A stretch of DNA of 64,000 nt. Source: Nostoc linckia z4 (lineage in GTDB: Bacteria; Cyanobacteriota; Cyanobacteriia; Cyanobacteriales; Nostocaceae). Shown piece by piece: positions 1 through 9,983 of this stretch (the stretch's first letter is position 1; each line of letters opens with the position of its first letter). The translations under genes were made by a program, and so were the position numbers. Under the pieces are notes generated by a model. The model made no database searches. It had not been told where the DNA came from and worked only from the letters and a program-made list of their open reading frames with translations. The DNA lies in the NCBI RefSeq assembly GCF_002608075.1, contig NZ_LAHA01000001.1, forward strand, positions 257,013-321,012, given 5' to 3'.

Positions 1-99
1 CTTATTAGAGGACTAAAGTCCTTACTACGAACTTAAAATAATATGCCAGTTGCGTAAGTCCTAATCTTTAATGCCGGGGCTGATTTCTAAATAAAATTT

Positions 100-1512
100 A
101 TGCTAGTTAAACTACCGTCACCTGTATTCATATTTCTATTAGGATTAGCCATAACTCAAACCTTTGGATGCACAAATCGTAATCATAATTCCGCGATCGC
201 TCAAAGTTCGCCAAAGCCAACTTACCAAGAAATTGTACAAGCTGGTGAAGTGCGGGTTTTACCAGGAAAATTAGATACAATACCCGTCTTTAACAGCAAT
301 AGCCCAGAATGGATTAAAACTGAAGGCGTTTTACTGTCTACCTTTCCTTCAAACGGCAAAAAAGTTGCCGCAGCCCACCTGAATTTTCCTTTTAAAGGAC
401 GTTTTGATTTATTCGCCCACCACTACACCCACACTCCCAAGGATTTACAAACTCTATATCTGGGTGTAATTGTGCATAACCCTGGTAAAAAACCTGTAAC
501 AGTGGATGTATTGCAAGCGGCGAGTTATTTAATGCAGGATGCGCCCTTTGTGACGTTACCTCCTTATATTGAAAATAACGATGGTAAAACTTATTCAGGG
601 CCAGGGGCCCGCGCTGTTGCTGATGTACTGCGGGGAGTTCGCCAAGCTGATTTTCCCGCCCAACTGGTAATTCCTCCAGGACAAAGCCGGATGTTGCTAA
701 ATCATCCCATTCCTGTCAGAAATCTAGAAAAACCAATCAACGGTAGGTCTAGTTTTATGCGGCTGCGTAGTAGCGATTCAGTTTATGCAGCAAGTTTAGC
801 CATGTTTGCCAAGAAAAACTCTGATGGTAGCGAACGTCAACCGACTCTCAAGGAATGGCAAGCTTTACTAGATACAGGTAACTTCGCTGGGCCGCGAGAT
901 AAAACACCGACTCCTCCGAATGCTACCAGTGGCGCACTGATTTATGGACGTGTAGCTGGTGTTTCCCAAGGTTCCCAATGGCAAGCAAAATTGGTGGATA
1001 ATTCCCAAGCCACACAGTTAACTATTCCCCAGCGTGGCAAAGCTATCTCTTATCCTATAGTTACACTGCGGGGTGGTCGATTGGGTACCGAACAAATCCA
1101 AACAGCCAAGATGCTGGTACGCTATCCCGATACAGCATACGAAGCACACGGTAATTACGCTGTGGAATACAAGCTGACTTTACCCTTAAGTAATAACACT
1201 ACTCAAAATCAGACCGTCGCTGTTACCTTAGAAACACCTTTAAAGGAAGATAAATTATCCCAAGGTGGCCTGCGTTTCCGCAAACCATCCCTCGATTTTC
1301 CTTTCTTCCGGGGTACGGTGCGGGTACGTTACTTTGACGACCAAGGTCAACAAAAAATCCGCTATGTGCATTTATGGCATAGAACTGGACAGGTATTAGA
1401 ACCATTAGTGCAACTTACACTTCCACCCTCTACTAAACGGATAGTAAACGTAGATGTGATTTATCCGCCTGATTCAACGCCACCCCATGTGTTGAGTGTG
1501 AGAACTTTGTAA
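100..1512 (+). CDS. DUF3370 family protein, probable lipoprotein
   Basis: This 470-residue protein resembles the cyanobacterial DUF3370 family, whose function is unknown. It has a hydrophobic N-terminus (about residues 7-20) that ends in Phe-Gly-Cys at about residue 24, which could be a lipobox for membrane anchoring. The body is beta-rich with no catalytic motif I recognise; the segment VLPGKLDTIPVFNSN near residue 53 is typical of the family. It stands alone, and the next gene is convergent. An envelope location is inferred from the signal; the family call is from memory of the motif. Confidence 0.75.
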   Translation: MLVKLPSPVFIFLLGLAITQTFGCTNRNHNSAIAQSSPKPTYQEIVQAGEVRVLPGKLDTIPVFNSNSPEWIKTEGVLLSTFPSNGKKVAAAHLNFPFKGRFDLFAHHYTHTPKDLQTLYLGVIVHNPGKKPVTVDVLQAASYLMQDAPFVTLPPYIENNDGKTYSGPGARAVADVLRGVRQADFPAQLVIPPGQSRMLLNHPIPVRNLEKPINGRSSFMRLRSSDSVYAASLAMFAKKNSDGSERQPTLKEWQALLDTGNFAGPRDKTPTPPNATSGALIYGRVAGVSQGSQWQAKLVDNSQATQLTIPQRGKAISYPIVTLRGGRLGTEQIQTAKMLVRYPDTAYEAHGNYAVEYKLTLPLSNNTTQNQTVAVTLETPLKEDKLSQGGLRFRKPSLDFPFFRGTVRVRYFDDQGQQKIRYVHLWHRTGQVLEPLVQLTLPPSTKRIVNVDVIYPPDSTPPHVLSVRTL

Positions 1513-1531
1513 GATCCCTCTCGGTAAAATA

Positions 1532-1759
1532 TTACAAGCGATCGCTATCCTTAGACTCAGAACCGTTGCTCAACTTTTCCAAAAATTCTGGATAATTTTG
1601 CAAGTCATCTAAAGATTGCAAAGGTGGCATTTCAATCCAGGTTGCTTGTACGTGTAGCTTGTCCACATAGGCATAAAAAGCTTCCATATCATCCCGATGT
1701 GCCAAAACATAAGTATGTAGTTCTTTGATACTCATTACTTCAAAGTTAGGCTTACTCAC
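1532..1759 (-). CDS. Small DUF6887-like protein (GTG start)
   Basis: A protein of about 75 residues reading MSKPNFEVMSIKEL at its start, with a HRDDMEAFYAYVDKLH segment and an acidic tail; it resembles the cyanobacterial DUF6887 family of unknown function. An ATG at 1774 is in frame, but the GTG at 1759 is the better start: GGAGG lies at 1772-1768 with 8-nt spacing, and the GTG overlaps the TGA of the upstream ORF by four bases (GTGA). That arrangement implies translational coupling with the DUF6888-like ORF. Families of this size and pairing are sometimes compared to toxin-antitoxin pairs, but nothing here proves that. Confidence 0.7.
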   Translation of the reverse strand: MSKPNFEVMSIKELHTYVLAHRDDMEAFYAYVDKLHVQATWIEMPPLQSLDDLQNYPEFLEKLSNGSESKDSDRL

Positions 1760-1932
1760 ACTACATACCTCCATTTGCCATTGGGATATATTTCTATGAT
1801 ATTTTCTTCACCTGCTAAGAGAAAGACATTGCCTGTGCGTTCATCTACTCGTACAAGGCTTATAGGCAAATACAATTTTGTCAACCAACAGCACAAGATA
1901 AAGCACTGTGTTTTTTGCTCAGCTGTAGGAAT
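1756..1932 (-). CDS. DUF6888-like small protein lacking an ATG/GTG/TTG start
   Basis: An open frame of 58 codons ends four bases inside the DUF6887-like gene. It reads IPTAEQKTQCFILCCW and then LVRVDERTGNVFLLAGEE and IEIYPNGKWRYV, matching the DUF6888 pattern (sentence-like core ending in PxGxW) as I remember it. The codon where the family Met would stand is ATT (1932-1930). Five codons further upstream an in-frame ATG (1950-1948) is followed at once by TGA. Either the rare ATT start is used or the start was lost. The intact downstream frame and the GTGA overlap argue that the gene was recently functional. Confidence 0.55.
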   Translation of the reverse strand: MPTAEQKTQCFILCCWLTKLYLPISLVRVDERTGNVFLLAGEENIIEIYPNGKWRYVV

Positions 1933-2141
1933 AATCTCAAATCCTCACATTACTACAAGAAAGGATAGATGAATTACAAATATGTGTACGCTAAAACTGC
2001 GATGTCTGGCGACAAAAAGGGTAGCTTTCTACGCATTTTTTACATTAATTCAAATAATAAAGTAGGAGATTGTTGGAATAGTTTGTAAAAAATTGAATCT
2101 CGACGCATGAACGATTGGCATAGAAATATATCTCAAATGAT

Positions 2142-2160
2142 GCGTAGGCATTGCCTACGC
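2142..2160. repeat. Short perfect hairpin palindrome
   Basis: GCGTAGGCA (2142-2150) is followed after one base by its exact complement TGCCTACGC (2152-2160). It lies just past the stop of the DUF4090 gene. No T-run follows on the gene's strand, so it is recorded as a palindrome rather than a terminator. Confidence 0.55.
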
Positions 2161-2166
2161 TTAAAA

Positions 2167-2472
2167 TTACTTACCGCCGTAATAAAAGGCAATTTCTTTT
2201 TCTTTTAGAGGTGCGAAATCTGCATCTGTAAGCAATTGATCGAGTTCAGCTTGGGGGATATGTTTTGCACCAATGCGGACAATGCGCGATCGCATCGTAT
2301 TAGATACACCACTGCGCTGTCTATTGCCCTCTAGCCCCATGACTTTGGCATAAAGTTCTAATTTGGCAGGGGGAATTGGAGAACCATCAAAATCAATTCC
2401 TCGTGCGATCGCTTCATCAACAGCATCCGCACCTGTAGTCGTTTGATTACCTGGGTTAGTTTCAGTAGTCAT
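2167..2472 (-). CDS. DUF4090 family protein
   Basis: A 101-residue soluble protein resembling the cyanobacterial DUF4090 family, of unknown function. Conserved-looking segments are GADAVDEAIARGIDFDG, SGVSNTMRSRIVRIGAKHIP and the C-terminal EKEIAFYYGGK. The N-terminal 15 residues are Thr/Asn rich and probably disordered. It has no signal peptide and no membrane segment. It sits between the DUF6887/6888-like pair and a small membrane protein on the same strand, with gaps too large for a tight operon. Confidence 0.75.
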   Translation of the reverse strand: MTTETNPGNQTTTGADAVDEAIARGIDFDGSPIPPAKLELYAKVMGLEGNRQRSGVSNTMRSRIVRIGAKHIPQAELDQLLTDADFAPLKEKEIAFYYGGK

Positions 2473-2580
2473 GGTAATTTACTCTTCTTCGCTATGAGTA
2501 GATTTTACCAGTCTTGCTGAGAACAATATCCTGTCAACAATCAACAACTCCAAGTCATTGTTTTGATTTATGAGAGTTCC

Positions 2581-2835
2581 CTAATTACGAGTTTCCCGCG
2601 TCACCAAACCACCAACAAACCCCCCTAAAACTGTACCCATCCACAATCCCGTTGTGCTACCTTGCCACATTCCTCCTAGCGTCGCCCCAGTGTTGCATAT
2701 TACCTTCAAACCCCAGTATTGGTTTGCACACTTCTGGTTATGCAGCATGGTGGTGATTTGTCCAGTGGTATAAGCACCAAAAAAACCTGATGCTAGGGCT
2801 AAAAATGTGCAAATGAGAATTTTGTTTTTAGTCAT
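2581..2835 (-). CDS. Small Gly-rich membrane protein
   Basis: An 84-residue protein with one N-terminal hydrophobic segment (about residues 5-25, ending FFGAYTTGQ) and a second Gly-rich hydrophobic segment (about 50-77, with GGMWQGSTTGLWMGT and GGFVGG motifs). The glycine spacing resembles glycine-zipper helices. Two Cys (36 and 47) flank a loop. I do not recognise the family. Its ATG is directly next to a TTGGGCA tandem repeat, which therefore occupies its upstream region. Confidence 0.55.
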   Translation of the reverse strand: MTKNKILICTFLALASGFFGAYTTGQITTMLHNQKCANQYWGLKVICNTGATLGGMWQGSTTGLWMGTVLGGFVGGLVTRETRN

Positions 2836-2840
2836 TTGTT

Positions 2841-2893
2841 ATTGGGCATTGGGCATTGGGCATTGGGCATTGGGCATTGGGCATTGGGCATTG
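2841..2893. repeat. Heptanucleotide tandem repeat (TTGGGCA)n
   Basis: About seven and a half near-perfect copies of TTGGGCA fill the gap between ppc and the small membrane protein gene. Heptanucleotide short tandem repeats of this kind are well known in heterocystous cyanobacteria. Confidence 0.9.
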
Positions 2894-2912
2894 CCCCATG
2901 CCCCATTCCCCA

Positions 2913-5900
2913 TCAACCTGTATTTCTCATACCGGCAGCAATACCATTAATGGTTAATAATGCTCCTCGCAGTAATTCGCCTTTGCTGTAACGGGAGTGA
3001 ATAACTCCAGAAGTAGCAGTGGTATTCATGGACTGGCGTAAACGCTTGAGCAGGGAAACTTGGATAAATCCCAAGGGTACAATTGTGCCATTGCGTAATT
3101 GTACAGACCTTTGCAATATGGGGTCGCCATCTAAGAGCTTATTGTGATTGGTGATTTTTAACACCAAATCTCTTGTGAGATTAAATTCACTGGCAATTTG
3201 CTCAAAAACTTTAACAAAGCGTTCTTTATCTTCCGGCTTTGATAATTCTTGAACGTAGTGCTGCGCCATTTGCATGTCTACTTTTGCCAAGGTCATTTCT
3301 GCTTTGGAAATTACCATTTTGAAGAAAGGCCACTTGATGTAAAAATAACGCAGCAGTTTTAAGTGTTCTTCTGGTTCTTCGTTCAAGAATTCTTGCAAAG
3401 CAGTACCGACACCATACCAAGAAGGTAATAAAAAGCGAGTTTGTGTCCAGCTAAATACCCAAGGAATGGCCCGCAAACTGCTTAGGTCTTTTTTACCGGA
3501 AGGACGCCGTGCTGGACGGGAACTAATTTGCAGTTGGCTAATTTCTTCAATGGGGGTGACTTGGTGGAAAAAGTCGATAAAATCAGGTTGCTCGTAAATT
3601 AGGGCACGATAATGTTGACGCGATCGCGCTGCTAGTTCTTCCATGATCTCATTCCAAGGTTCGATATCATCAAACCCTGTCCGCAGCAAACTAGCTTGAA
3701 TTACTGCGGTGGTAATAGTTTCCATGTGGTACAAAGCTAAGTCCAACAAGGAATATTTAGAAGCCAAAACTTCCCCTTGTTCGGTAATCTTAATCCGCCC
3801 GTTGATGCTGTGACCCGGTTGAGCCAAAATCGCTTCGTAAGCCGGGCCGCCTCCCCTTCCCACAGAACCGCCGCGTCCGTGGAAAATCCGCAAATTCACA
3901 CCGTAACCTTCAGCGATTTTTTGCAGCGATTTTTGTGCTTTATGAATTTCCCAATTGCTGCTTAAAAAACCAGAGTCTTTGTTGCTGTCAGAATACCCCA
4001 ACATCACTTCTTGCAGGTTGAGGGTGAGGGGGGGTGAAGAAGACGCGGGGACGGGGAGACGCACTGACGCGGGGAAAGAATTGTCGGTGTCACCGTGTCC
4101 CTTTGTCTCCGTATCCTTCTCCGCGTCCCCGTGTCCCTCTGTCTCCGTGTCCCCTTCCCACTTGTGCGCTGCATAGCCGCCGGCTAACAAAGCGCGATAC
4201 AAGGGCAGTTCAAATAATTCTCGCATAACGCTTCTGGAGCGTTGCAAGTCTTCTACTGTTTCAAATAAAGGAACGACTTGAATGGTTCCCACAGCAATGG
4301 CGGGGTCAAAAAGTCTAGCTTCTTTGGCTAAGAGCAATACTTCCAAAACATCGCTGACTTGGCGGCACATGCTGATAATGTAAGTTTTACAGATGTTGAC
4401 GCCGAATTCTTGTTGCAGCGATCGCACGATGCGAAAGGTTTCAATCACATCGTTGGTTTTTTCGGAAAATGGCAGTTCTGCTGGAATTAATGGCCGTCTA
4501 GTTTGCAGTTCTGTGGTTAACCAAGCAACTCTTTGGGCTTCCGAAAGTTCGTTGTAAGCTTGGGGTAGTACTTGTAGGTATTCTAGAATCTCATTCAAGG
4601 CATCAGAGTGGCGGGATGATTCTTGACGGATATCTAGTTGTGTCAGGTTAAAGCCAAATATTTCTACCTGACAAATTAAATCTTCTAGGGCTTTACAACT
4701 TAAACCTGTTTCTGTCAAGTTACGCTCAATTAACCGCAGTTCTGCTAAAAACTCGGCATCAGAAAGGTATAAAGGGCTATCTTGATTTTTTGGGGTTTCC
4801 CGATTGTACAAAGCTAAATTGCGATCGCGGGTATTTTCTAGCCGTTTGAGTACATAAGCTAATTTCAGTCGATAAGGTTCTTGTCGATAACGCAGCGCTA
4901 GGGCGTCGTATACTTCACTCAACTGGGATTGATCCAATTCTAGAGATTCCAGCAAATCTGGTAAGACATCGCTCCAGTGCATTGACACACTTAATAATTC
5001 AATCAGATTTTTCACTGACTCGATATATCTTCCCAGCACCATTTTCCGTTGATAGCAAGCTGTTCGCCAGGTAATTTCTGGTGTCACCGATGGGTTACCA
5101 TCCCTATCTGAGCCTACCCAAGAACCAAAGGAGCAGAAATTCTTACTCGGTGGTTCTAGCCAAGGAAAGGTATTCGCTAGTGTATATTTAAACCGTTTAT
5201 AGAGTTGGGGAATGCCGTCAAATAAAACTTCTTGGAAGTAATGTAGAGCATAATCCACTTCATCCAGCACCGTGGGTTTGAACTGGTGGAGTTCGTCTGT
5301 GCGCCACCACAAACGAATTTCTTCAAGTAATTGTTCCCGCACATCTGCGACTTCCCAAGAATGTCCCACTCCTGTACTTCCCAGGCCATTTTCTAAAGTA
5401 TCCAGTTTTTGCAGCAGTTGTACCACTTGTCGCTGCTTATCGCGGATGGTATGACGCACAATTTCTGTTGGGTGCGCTGTGAACACTAAGCGTACATCCA
5501 ACTGGGAAATCAGACGTTGAATTTGCTGGGGTGGAACATTCAGTTTAAATAAATGGGGAAATAAAGCTGCAAAAGTACCTTTGAGTTTGGTTTGGGTTTT
5601 TTGGGCATAATTTTTTGTGAGCAACTCTGCTGCTAGTCCCCCAGTCACAGGGCCGTCGTCTTCTCCTTGATTGGACGAATAATTAGCATTTGGTCGCGTT
5701 TCTGGTTCTATAACTTCTGTTTCGGCTTCAAAGCGACTTAATTGCTGCCGTTGCTCGTATTCCTGCTCTATGATGTTAATCAACTGAAAATACAGAGCAA
5801 AAGCACGAGCCGCGCGAATTGCTTCATTGATGTTGAGTTGTTCAATCAACTTGACAGCTGAAGAGGCTTGGTCGTTTGTTGTTTGTCCTTCTGGCGAACA

Positions 5901-6065
5901 CAAATCCCGCAATTGCCGCAACAGATCTACCATGTTTTGGCCGCATTCTTGCCTCAGAACTGACTCCCACAATTCTTCCACTACCTGTAGCCGATGACGC
6001 AAAAACAATTCCGACACCGGGTATATATCCGCAGTTTGCGATGAAGAGTATAAAAGGGAACTCAT
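2913..6065 (-). CDS. ppc: Phosphoenolpyruvate carboxylase
   Basis: PEP carboxylase fixes bicarbonate onto phosphoenolpyruvate to give oxaloacetate, replenishing the TCA branch in the cytoplasm. The 1050-residue protein shows the family blocks in order: [13 protein letters not shown] (catalytic His, about residue 197), [12 protein letters not shown] (about 690), [14 protein letters not shown] (about 730) and the C-terminal GMRNTG. The length is a little above the usual cyanobacterial size because about 45 residues between GGYAAHKW and NLQEVMLGY (roughly residues 634-680) are Glu/Gly/Thr/Asp and Ser/Pro low-complexity sequence encoded by a tandem DNA repeat. The ATG at 6065 fits the family N-terminus. 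The gene is transcribed alone. Confidence 0.97.
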   Translation of the reverse strand: MSSLLYSSSQTADIYPVSELFLRHRLQVVEELWESVLRQECGQNMVDLLRQLRDLCSPEGQTTNDQASSAVKLIEQLNINEAIRAARAFALYFQLINIIEQEYEQRQQLSRFEAETEVIEPETRPNANYSSNQGEDDGPVTGGLAAELLTKNYAQKTQTKLKGTFAALFPHLFKLNVPPQQIQRLISQLDVRLVFTAHPTEIVRHTIRDKQRQVVQLLQKLDTLENGLGSTGVGHSWEVADVREQLLEEIRLWWRTDELHQFKPTVLDEVDYALHYFQEVLFDGIPQLYKRFKYTLANTFPWLEPPSKNFCSFGSWVGSDRDGNPSVTPEITWRTACYQRKMVLGRYIESVKNLIELLSVSMHWSDVLPDLLESLELDQSQLSEVYDALALRYRQEPYRLKLAYVLKRLENTRDRNLALYNRETPKNQDSPLYLSDAEFLAELRLIERNLTETGLSCKALEDLICQVEIFGFNLTQLDIRQESSRHSDALNEILEYLQVLPQAYNELSEAQRVAWLTTELQTRRPLIPAELPFSEKTNDVIETFRIVRSLQQEFGVNICKTYIISMCRQVSDVLEVLLLAKEARLFDPAIAVGTIQVVPLFETVEDLQRSRSVMRELFELPLYRALLAGGYAAHKWEGDTETEGHGDAEKDTETKGHGDTDNSFPASVRLPVPASSSPPLTLNLQEVMLGYSDSNKDSGFLSSNWEIHKAQKSLQKIAEGYGVNLRIFHGRGGSVGRGGGPAYEAILAQPGHSINGRIKITEQGEVLASKYSLLDLALYHMETITTAVIQASLLRTGFDDIEPWNEIMEELAARSRQHYRALIYEQPDFIDFFHQVTPIEEISQLQISSRPARRPSGKKDLSSLRAIPWVFSWTQTRFLLPSWYGVGTALQEFLNEEPEEHLKLLRYFYIKWPFFKMVISKAEMTLAKVDMQMAQHYVQELSKPEDKERFVKVFEQIASEFNLTRDLVLKITNHNKLLDGDPILQRSVQLRNGTIVPLGFIQVSLLKRLRQSMNTTATSGVIHSRYSKGELLRGALLTINGIAAGMRNTG
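4030..4160. repeat. Tandem repeat inside ppc
   Basis: Degenerate repeats built on GTGTCCC, GTCTCCG and CGCGTCC units lie within the ppc reading frame without breaking it. They encode the low-complexity insert with the repeated ETEGHGD/ETKGHGD motif. Confidence 0.85.
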
Positions 6066-6167
6066 ATTCTTGATGATTGTAAAGCCAATTACTGTTTACA
6101 CTTGTAGGTCTTGTACTCAAGGCTCACGATGTTCTTCCTGAGCAGAGAATTGTTCGATGTATATTTT

Positions 6168-6404
6168 CTAAGTTCGTTCAGTTTCGTTATCGTCTGGGAA
6201 GTCAAGAATGGGTAAGCGATCGCCTCGAAACAATTCTTCACTAGCTTCCCCCATAGCTTCTAGTGCCTTTACTGTAGCTTTTTGTGTAACCAGCAGCAGT
6301 ACCATAGACGCTGTACCTATTTGCAAGAGGAATGATTGGGGAATGCTAAAAAAATCCACATTGGATGGAGGGTTATCTGAGGGTTTTTGGTTGGCTGCTG
6401 TCAT
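6168..6404 (-). CDS. Conserved small cyanobacterial protein
   Basis: A 78-residue protein reading MTAANQKPSDNPPSN, then a hydrophobic stretch (LLQIGTASMVLLLVTQ, about residues 24-39), then an acidic tail ending ILDFPDDNETERT. The frame can be extended to a TTG at 6437, but that extension runs into repeat DNA, so I prefer the ATG at 6404. Function unknown; the middle segment may be a membrane or amphipathic helix. It lies upstream of ppc on the same strand with a gap of about 100 bases. Confidence 0.6.
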   Translation of the reverse strand: MTAANQKPSDNPPSNVDFFSIPQSFLLQIGTASMVLLLVTQKATVKALEAMGEASEELFRGDRLPILDFPDDNETERT

Positions 6405-6437
6405 TGCTAATTCTTTGGTTGTGGAAAAATCAGTCAA

Positions 6438-6884
6438 AAGGAGTCAGAATTCAGGAGTCAGAATTCAGAAGGACTTCACACATCAGGAGAAGGAGTTTAA
6501 ATTGGATAAGATTTGTTATTGGTTCAGCCTACAAGGAGCGTTAGCTCAATCGGAGGCGTTCAGACTCTAAAAGACAATTTATCAGCTAGTCACATAAAAT
6601 TATTCTGACTTATAACTCGTGACTTCTGAGTTCTGAATTCTGACTTCTGACACCTGACTCCTAACTCTTAACTTCTGACTTTTGACTCCTTGCGAGTAAA
6701 ATAAACGCAAAACTCAACATTAGCCGTACTTGCAACCGTACAAGATTATCTTTGCCGATTTTGCAAGCTACAAAGGTAACAAAATTGTTAAAAAAAAACG
6801 TCAAACTGTGATACACCTATGGTTCTAGTTTACAAGTGCAGGCACTATCCCCCAACAATCGCTGACTGTTAAAGTTAATTTCCC
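6438..6884. other. Intergenic, repeat-rich
   Basis: Non-coding. It holds GAGTCAGAATTCAG repeats near 6437-6475 and oppositely oriented TTCTGAATTCTGACTTCTGA / CTCCTAACTC repeats near 6620-6690. The last 200 bases are AT-rich and probably hold the promoter of the downstream gene; I could not fix -35/-10 boxes. Confidence 0.7.
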
Positions 6885-9800
6885 ATGAAAACAGTATTAC
6901 CAGACCGCCAGCAATCCTTAGTGCAATGGATCAGCCAAGCAACAGGGATTAACACTTTCGGGGTGAAAATCCGATTACGGGGAAATGACCTTCATATTCT
7001 TTGTGAGGGGGCAGAATGTCCGCAGCGTTGGCGTACCCTTTCGGATCTGCTGCAAGCACTACAGCAAACAGATTTGGATAGCCTCACAAGCGACGAGCAA
7101 CCCTCAATATACCAAGTATTTGTCTATGGTCGAAGAAAAGGGGAATCGCGTCCTAAATGGTGTCATCGAGTTTATTTGAATCAAATCCAGAAGCATGTAG
7201 AGCAGGTGCAGCAAGCTTTACTAGGAGACTCAAAAAATTCTCAGCAGCCAGGTGGGGCGCTGATTGTCTCCAATGAAAGTTTGGCACGCCAAGGTAACCC
7301 AGAGGCCATTGCTCGTTACTTGAGCGAAACTTTGAGTAGTTTGGGTGTGTCAGTAAATGCAAAAATTAAGCTACACAAGGCCAAGAATTCCCAAATTGAA
7401 GAAAATCGTCTGTGGATATTTTGCCATTCTAGCTATAGTCCCGATGCTTCGTTGCTGGCAGAACCAATAGCCGAAAAGTTACGTTCTCTGAGACTTTCTG
7501 GCTATCCAGATGCGGTAATAGTTTCTCAGGTAACTGGTGAAACTGCACCTGATTGGCTCTTGCGAGTGGATTTAACCCCACCAGAGGTAATGCTCAAAGA
7601 GTGGGCGCGTTGGGGAGATGTGCAAGCGATCGCCAGATTACTAACTGAGGTATTGTCAGGGTTAAAAGTTGCTGTCCAAGCTTCTCTCAAAGAATCAACG
7701 CTACATATCTTTTGTACGCCAGCTTTTGACCCCTTAGGAACCGCCCCAATCCCAGATAAAGCCGCTTGCTTGGAGGTAATTGTACCCCAGCTAGAAGCCA
7801 TCGCCCCCCAAGGCATTCTCGGTGCCACAATATACGGACAAAAAGCAGGGGACAACCAACCTGCTTGGATTGATTGGTTACCTTTACCTGCTGCGGAGCA
7901 TTCCGTCTTTGCAACAACACCGCTAGATTTGGCAAATAGTGGAGATGAAGAAGCGATCGTTTTTTTACTAGAGCGCTTACTCAATCCTGACTTAGATTGG
8001 CGTTTGCTCACAGGTGGAATTCGCGTACAACTGCTCAATAAAAGTGATTTATTGCACATTATGTGTGATGCACCTGTTTGTCCAGCACGGGCACAGATAG
8101 CAAACAAAGTTACACAGTTTATTCGCCAGTTAAAAATTTCCGGTATTACAGGAGTGCGCGTCTACGGAAGGCGGGCAGGAAATAAGGAACCTTTTTGGCA
8201 TCATGGCATCGATTTAGAACACCGCCAACGTCTAGTACCAGAAGCAACCCCGGAATTTGCCGCTACCTCTCAATACGTCAACGATTTGGTAACGGCTGAA
8301 ACTAGCGAACCAATTTTACGCCCAGACTTAACCACAGAAGAAGTTCAAAGCTTTGTTACAGAAGTAGCCCTCGATTGGCTAGCAACGGCCAATGCAGCAG
8401 TCAAAAAATTTCTCTTAGCAACTCAGCTATTTACCGAAAGCCATCAGTCAGCAGAACTAAACCCTGATGCTCAAGGAGTTAAGACTGCTTTGGTTTGGGG
8501 GACACTGGGATTATTGCTTACCCTGCAAAGTGATTGGGTGTTGGGTCTCATGATGGCACCCACTACACCCACTTCCCTAACAATAGCCAATGTCTCACCT
8601 ACATCATCTGAGCAAAAAGCATCCTTGACATCTGGAAAAAATCCCAATGAAGAGAAAAAGACATTGTTTAGCAGTACAGGCAAAACAAAAACTCCTCTCG
8701 ACCAAGGTACTGTATTCAATGCTTCTCAATTCACCCAAGGTGAAGATACTCAAAATGGGAACTTAGCAGCCGCACCACTGAAAGAAAAGGCAACTGCCAC
8801 TGCTATTCTTTTAGCAGCGCGATCGCAAATGCCAAGTTTCAATGTCAGGCAATTAGACGAACAACTAGCTTTATACAAACAACGCCTCGCCAGAACCGGT
8901 AGACCACCAGATGTATTAATCATTGGTTCTTCCCGCGCCCTCAGAGGAGTAGACCCCGCAGCACTTTCTAAAGCTTTGGCAACTCAAGGCTATCCAAATA
9001 TTGATGTCTTCAACTTTGGCATTAATGGAGCCACTGCACAAGTTGTCAACTTTGTAGTGCGCCAGGTTTTAGAACCATCAGAACTGCCAAAATTAATTCT
9101 TTGGGCAGACGGGGCCCGTGCTTTCAATAGCGGACGTGAGGATATTACCTTTAAATCCATCGCCGCATCAGCTGGCTATAAACAAGCTTTGGAAAAAGCC
9201 TCCACAACACCAAATAGCACTGATGCCCCTGAAAATCCCAAACCAGAAAACCCAAAAGAAGAAAAGCCAGAAACTAACGGATACCAAGCTGTTAATGATT
9301 GGTTAAATCAAGCTCTAGCATCTGTTTCTACTAGCTATCAAAACCGCGATCGCATTAAAGGTTTACTGCAAGAACATCTGCTAAAATTCGGTCAAACTCA
9401 AACACTCACATCCCCAAATCAATCAACAGACGGTAATTCCGAAGATACTTCCCAGCAAGCAGTTGATTTTGATGGATTTTTACCTTTGTCTATTCGCTTT
9501 AATCCTGCTAGATACTATCAAAAACATTCTAGAGTTCCAGGAAATTATGACAACGATTATAAGTTTTTTCAATTAGGAGGAGAGCAAGAAACTGCCTTGC
9601 AAGAGGTCATAGAATTTACCCAATCTCAGAAAATTTCTTTAGTCTTTATCAACATGCCCTTGACAGCTGATTATCTAGATCCAGTCAGGAAAAAATACGA
9701 GCAAGAATTTCAAAAATATATGTTGCGTTTAGCAACTAACCCCAACTTTATTTATCGCGATCTAAGCCAACAATGGCCTAAAGTCAATGATTATTTTTCT

Positions 9801-9887
9801 GACCCTAGCCACCTCAACCGCTTTGGTGCTTACGAAGTCTCGAAAAAGTTAGTCAATGACCCGATGATTCCTTGGCCAATTAAGTAG
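6885..9887 (+). CDS. DUF1574/SGNH-like protein with fourfold N-terminal repeat
   Basis: A 1000-residue protein. Residues 1 to about 460 contain four diverged copies of a domain of about 110 residues, each with a helix (EAIARYL..TLSSL), a strand pattern (LHIFC / LHILC / LHIMC) and a closing V-x-G-R-x-x-G-x-x-x-P-x-W motif. A hydrophobic segment follows near residues 530-555. The C-terminal part looks like the SGNH-hydrolase-like DUF1574 family: IGSSRALRG near residue 681, FGINGA, and a closing DPSHLNRFG block with Asp973 and His976. The gene directly precedes an MBOAT gene, so the pair probably O-acylates an exported polysaccharide; that role is inferred from context. Confidence 0.75.
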   Translation: MKTVLPDRQQSLVQWISQATGINTFGVKIRLRGNDLHILCEGAECPQRWRTLSDLLQALQQTDLDSLTSDEQPSIYQVFVYGRRKGESRPKWCHRVYLNQIQKHVEQVQQALLGDSKNSQQPGGALIVSNESLARQGNPEAIARYLSETLSSLGVSVNAKIKLHKAKNSQIEENRLWIFCHSSYSPDASLLAEPIAEKLRSLRLSGYPDAVIVSQVTGETAPDWLLRVDLTPPEVMLKEWARWGDVQAIARLLTEVLSGLKVAVQASLKESTLHIFCTPAFDPLGTAPIPDKAACLEVIVPQLEAIAPQGILGATIYGQKAGDNQPAWIDWLPLPAAEHSVFATTPLDLANSGDEEAIVFLLERLLNPDLDWRLLTGGIRVQLLNKSDLLHIMCDAPVCPARAQIANKVTQFIRQLKISGITGVRVYGRRAGNKEPFWHHGIDLEHRQRLVPEATPEFAATSQYVNDLVTAETSEPILRPDLTTEEVQSFVTEVALDWLATANAAVKKFLLATQLFTESHQSAELNPDAQGVKTALVWGTLGLLLTLQSDWVLGLMMAPTTPTSLTIANVSPTSSEQKASLTSGKNPNEEKKTLFSSTGKTKTPLDQGTVFNASQFTQGEDTQNGNLAAAPLKEKATATAILLAARSQMPSFNVRQLDEQLALYKQRLARTGRPPDVLIIGSSRALRGVDPAALSKALATQGYPNIDVFNFGINGATAQVVNFVVRQVLEPSELPKLILWADGARAFNSGREDITFKSIAASAGYKQALEKASTTPNSTDAPENPKPENPKEEKPETNGYQAVNDWLNQALASVSTSYQNRDRIKGLLQEHLLKFGQTQTLTSPNQSTDGNSEDTSQQAVDFDGFLPLSIRFNPARYYQKHSRVPGNYDNDYKFFQLGGEQETALQEVIEFTQSQKISLVFINMPLTADYLDPVRKKYEQEFQKYMLRLATNPNFIYRDLSQQWPKVNDYFSDPSHLNRFGAYEVSKKLVNDPMIPWPIK

Positions 9888-9983
9888 GGAAATGGGGTAT
9901 GACAGTTATTAGTTGACTGTTGACTGTGCAATGCCCCATGCCCCATCCCCTATGCCCAATGACTAATAACCAATGACTAAAAA

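Noticed and set aside
1775..1972. Plus-strand open frame of 65 codons
   Set aside because: It is antisense to the DUF6888-like frame, which has a family-like sequence and a coupled neighbour.
2841..2893. TTGGGCA array as a CRISPR
   Set aside because: Seven-base units without spacers; these are short tandem repeats, not CRISPR.
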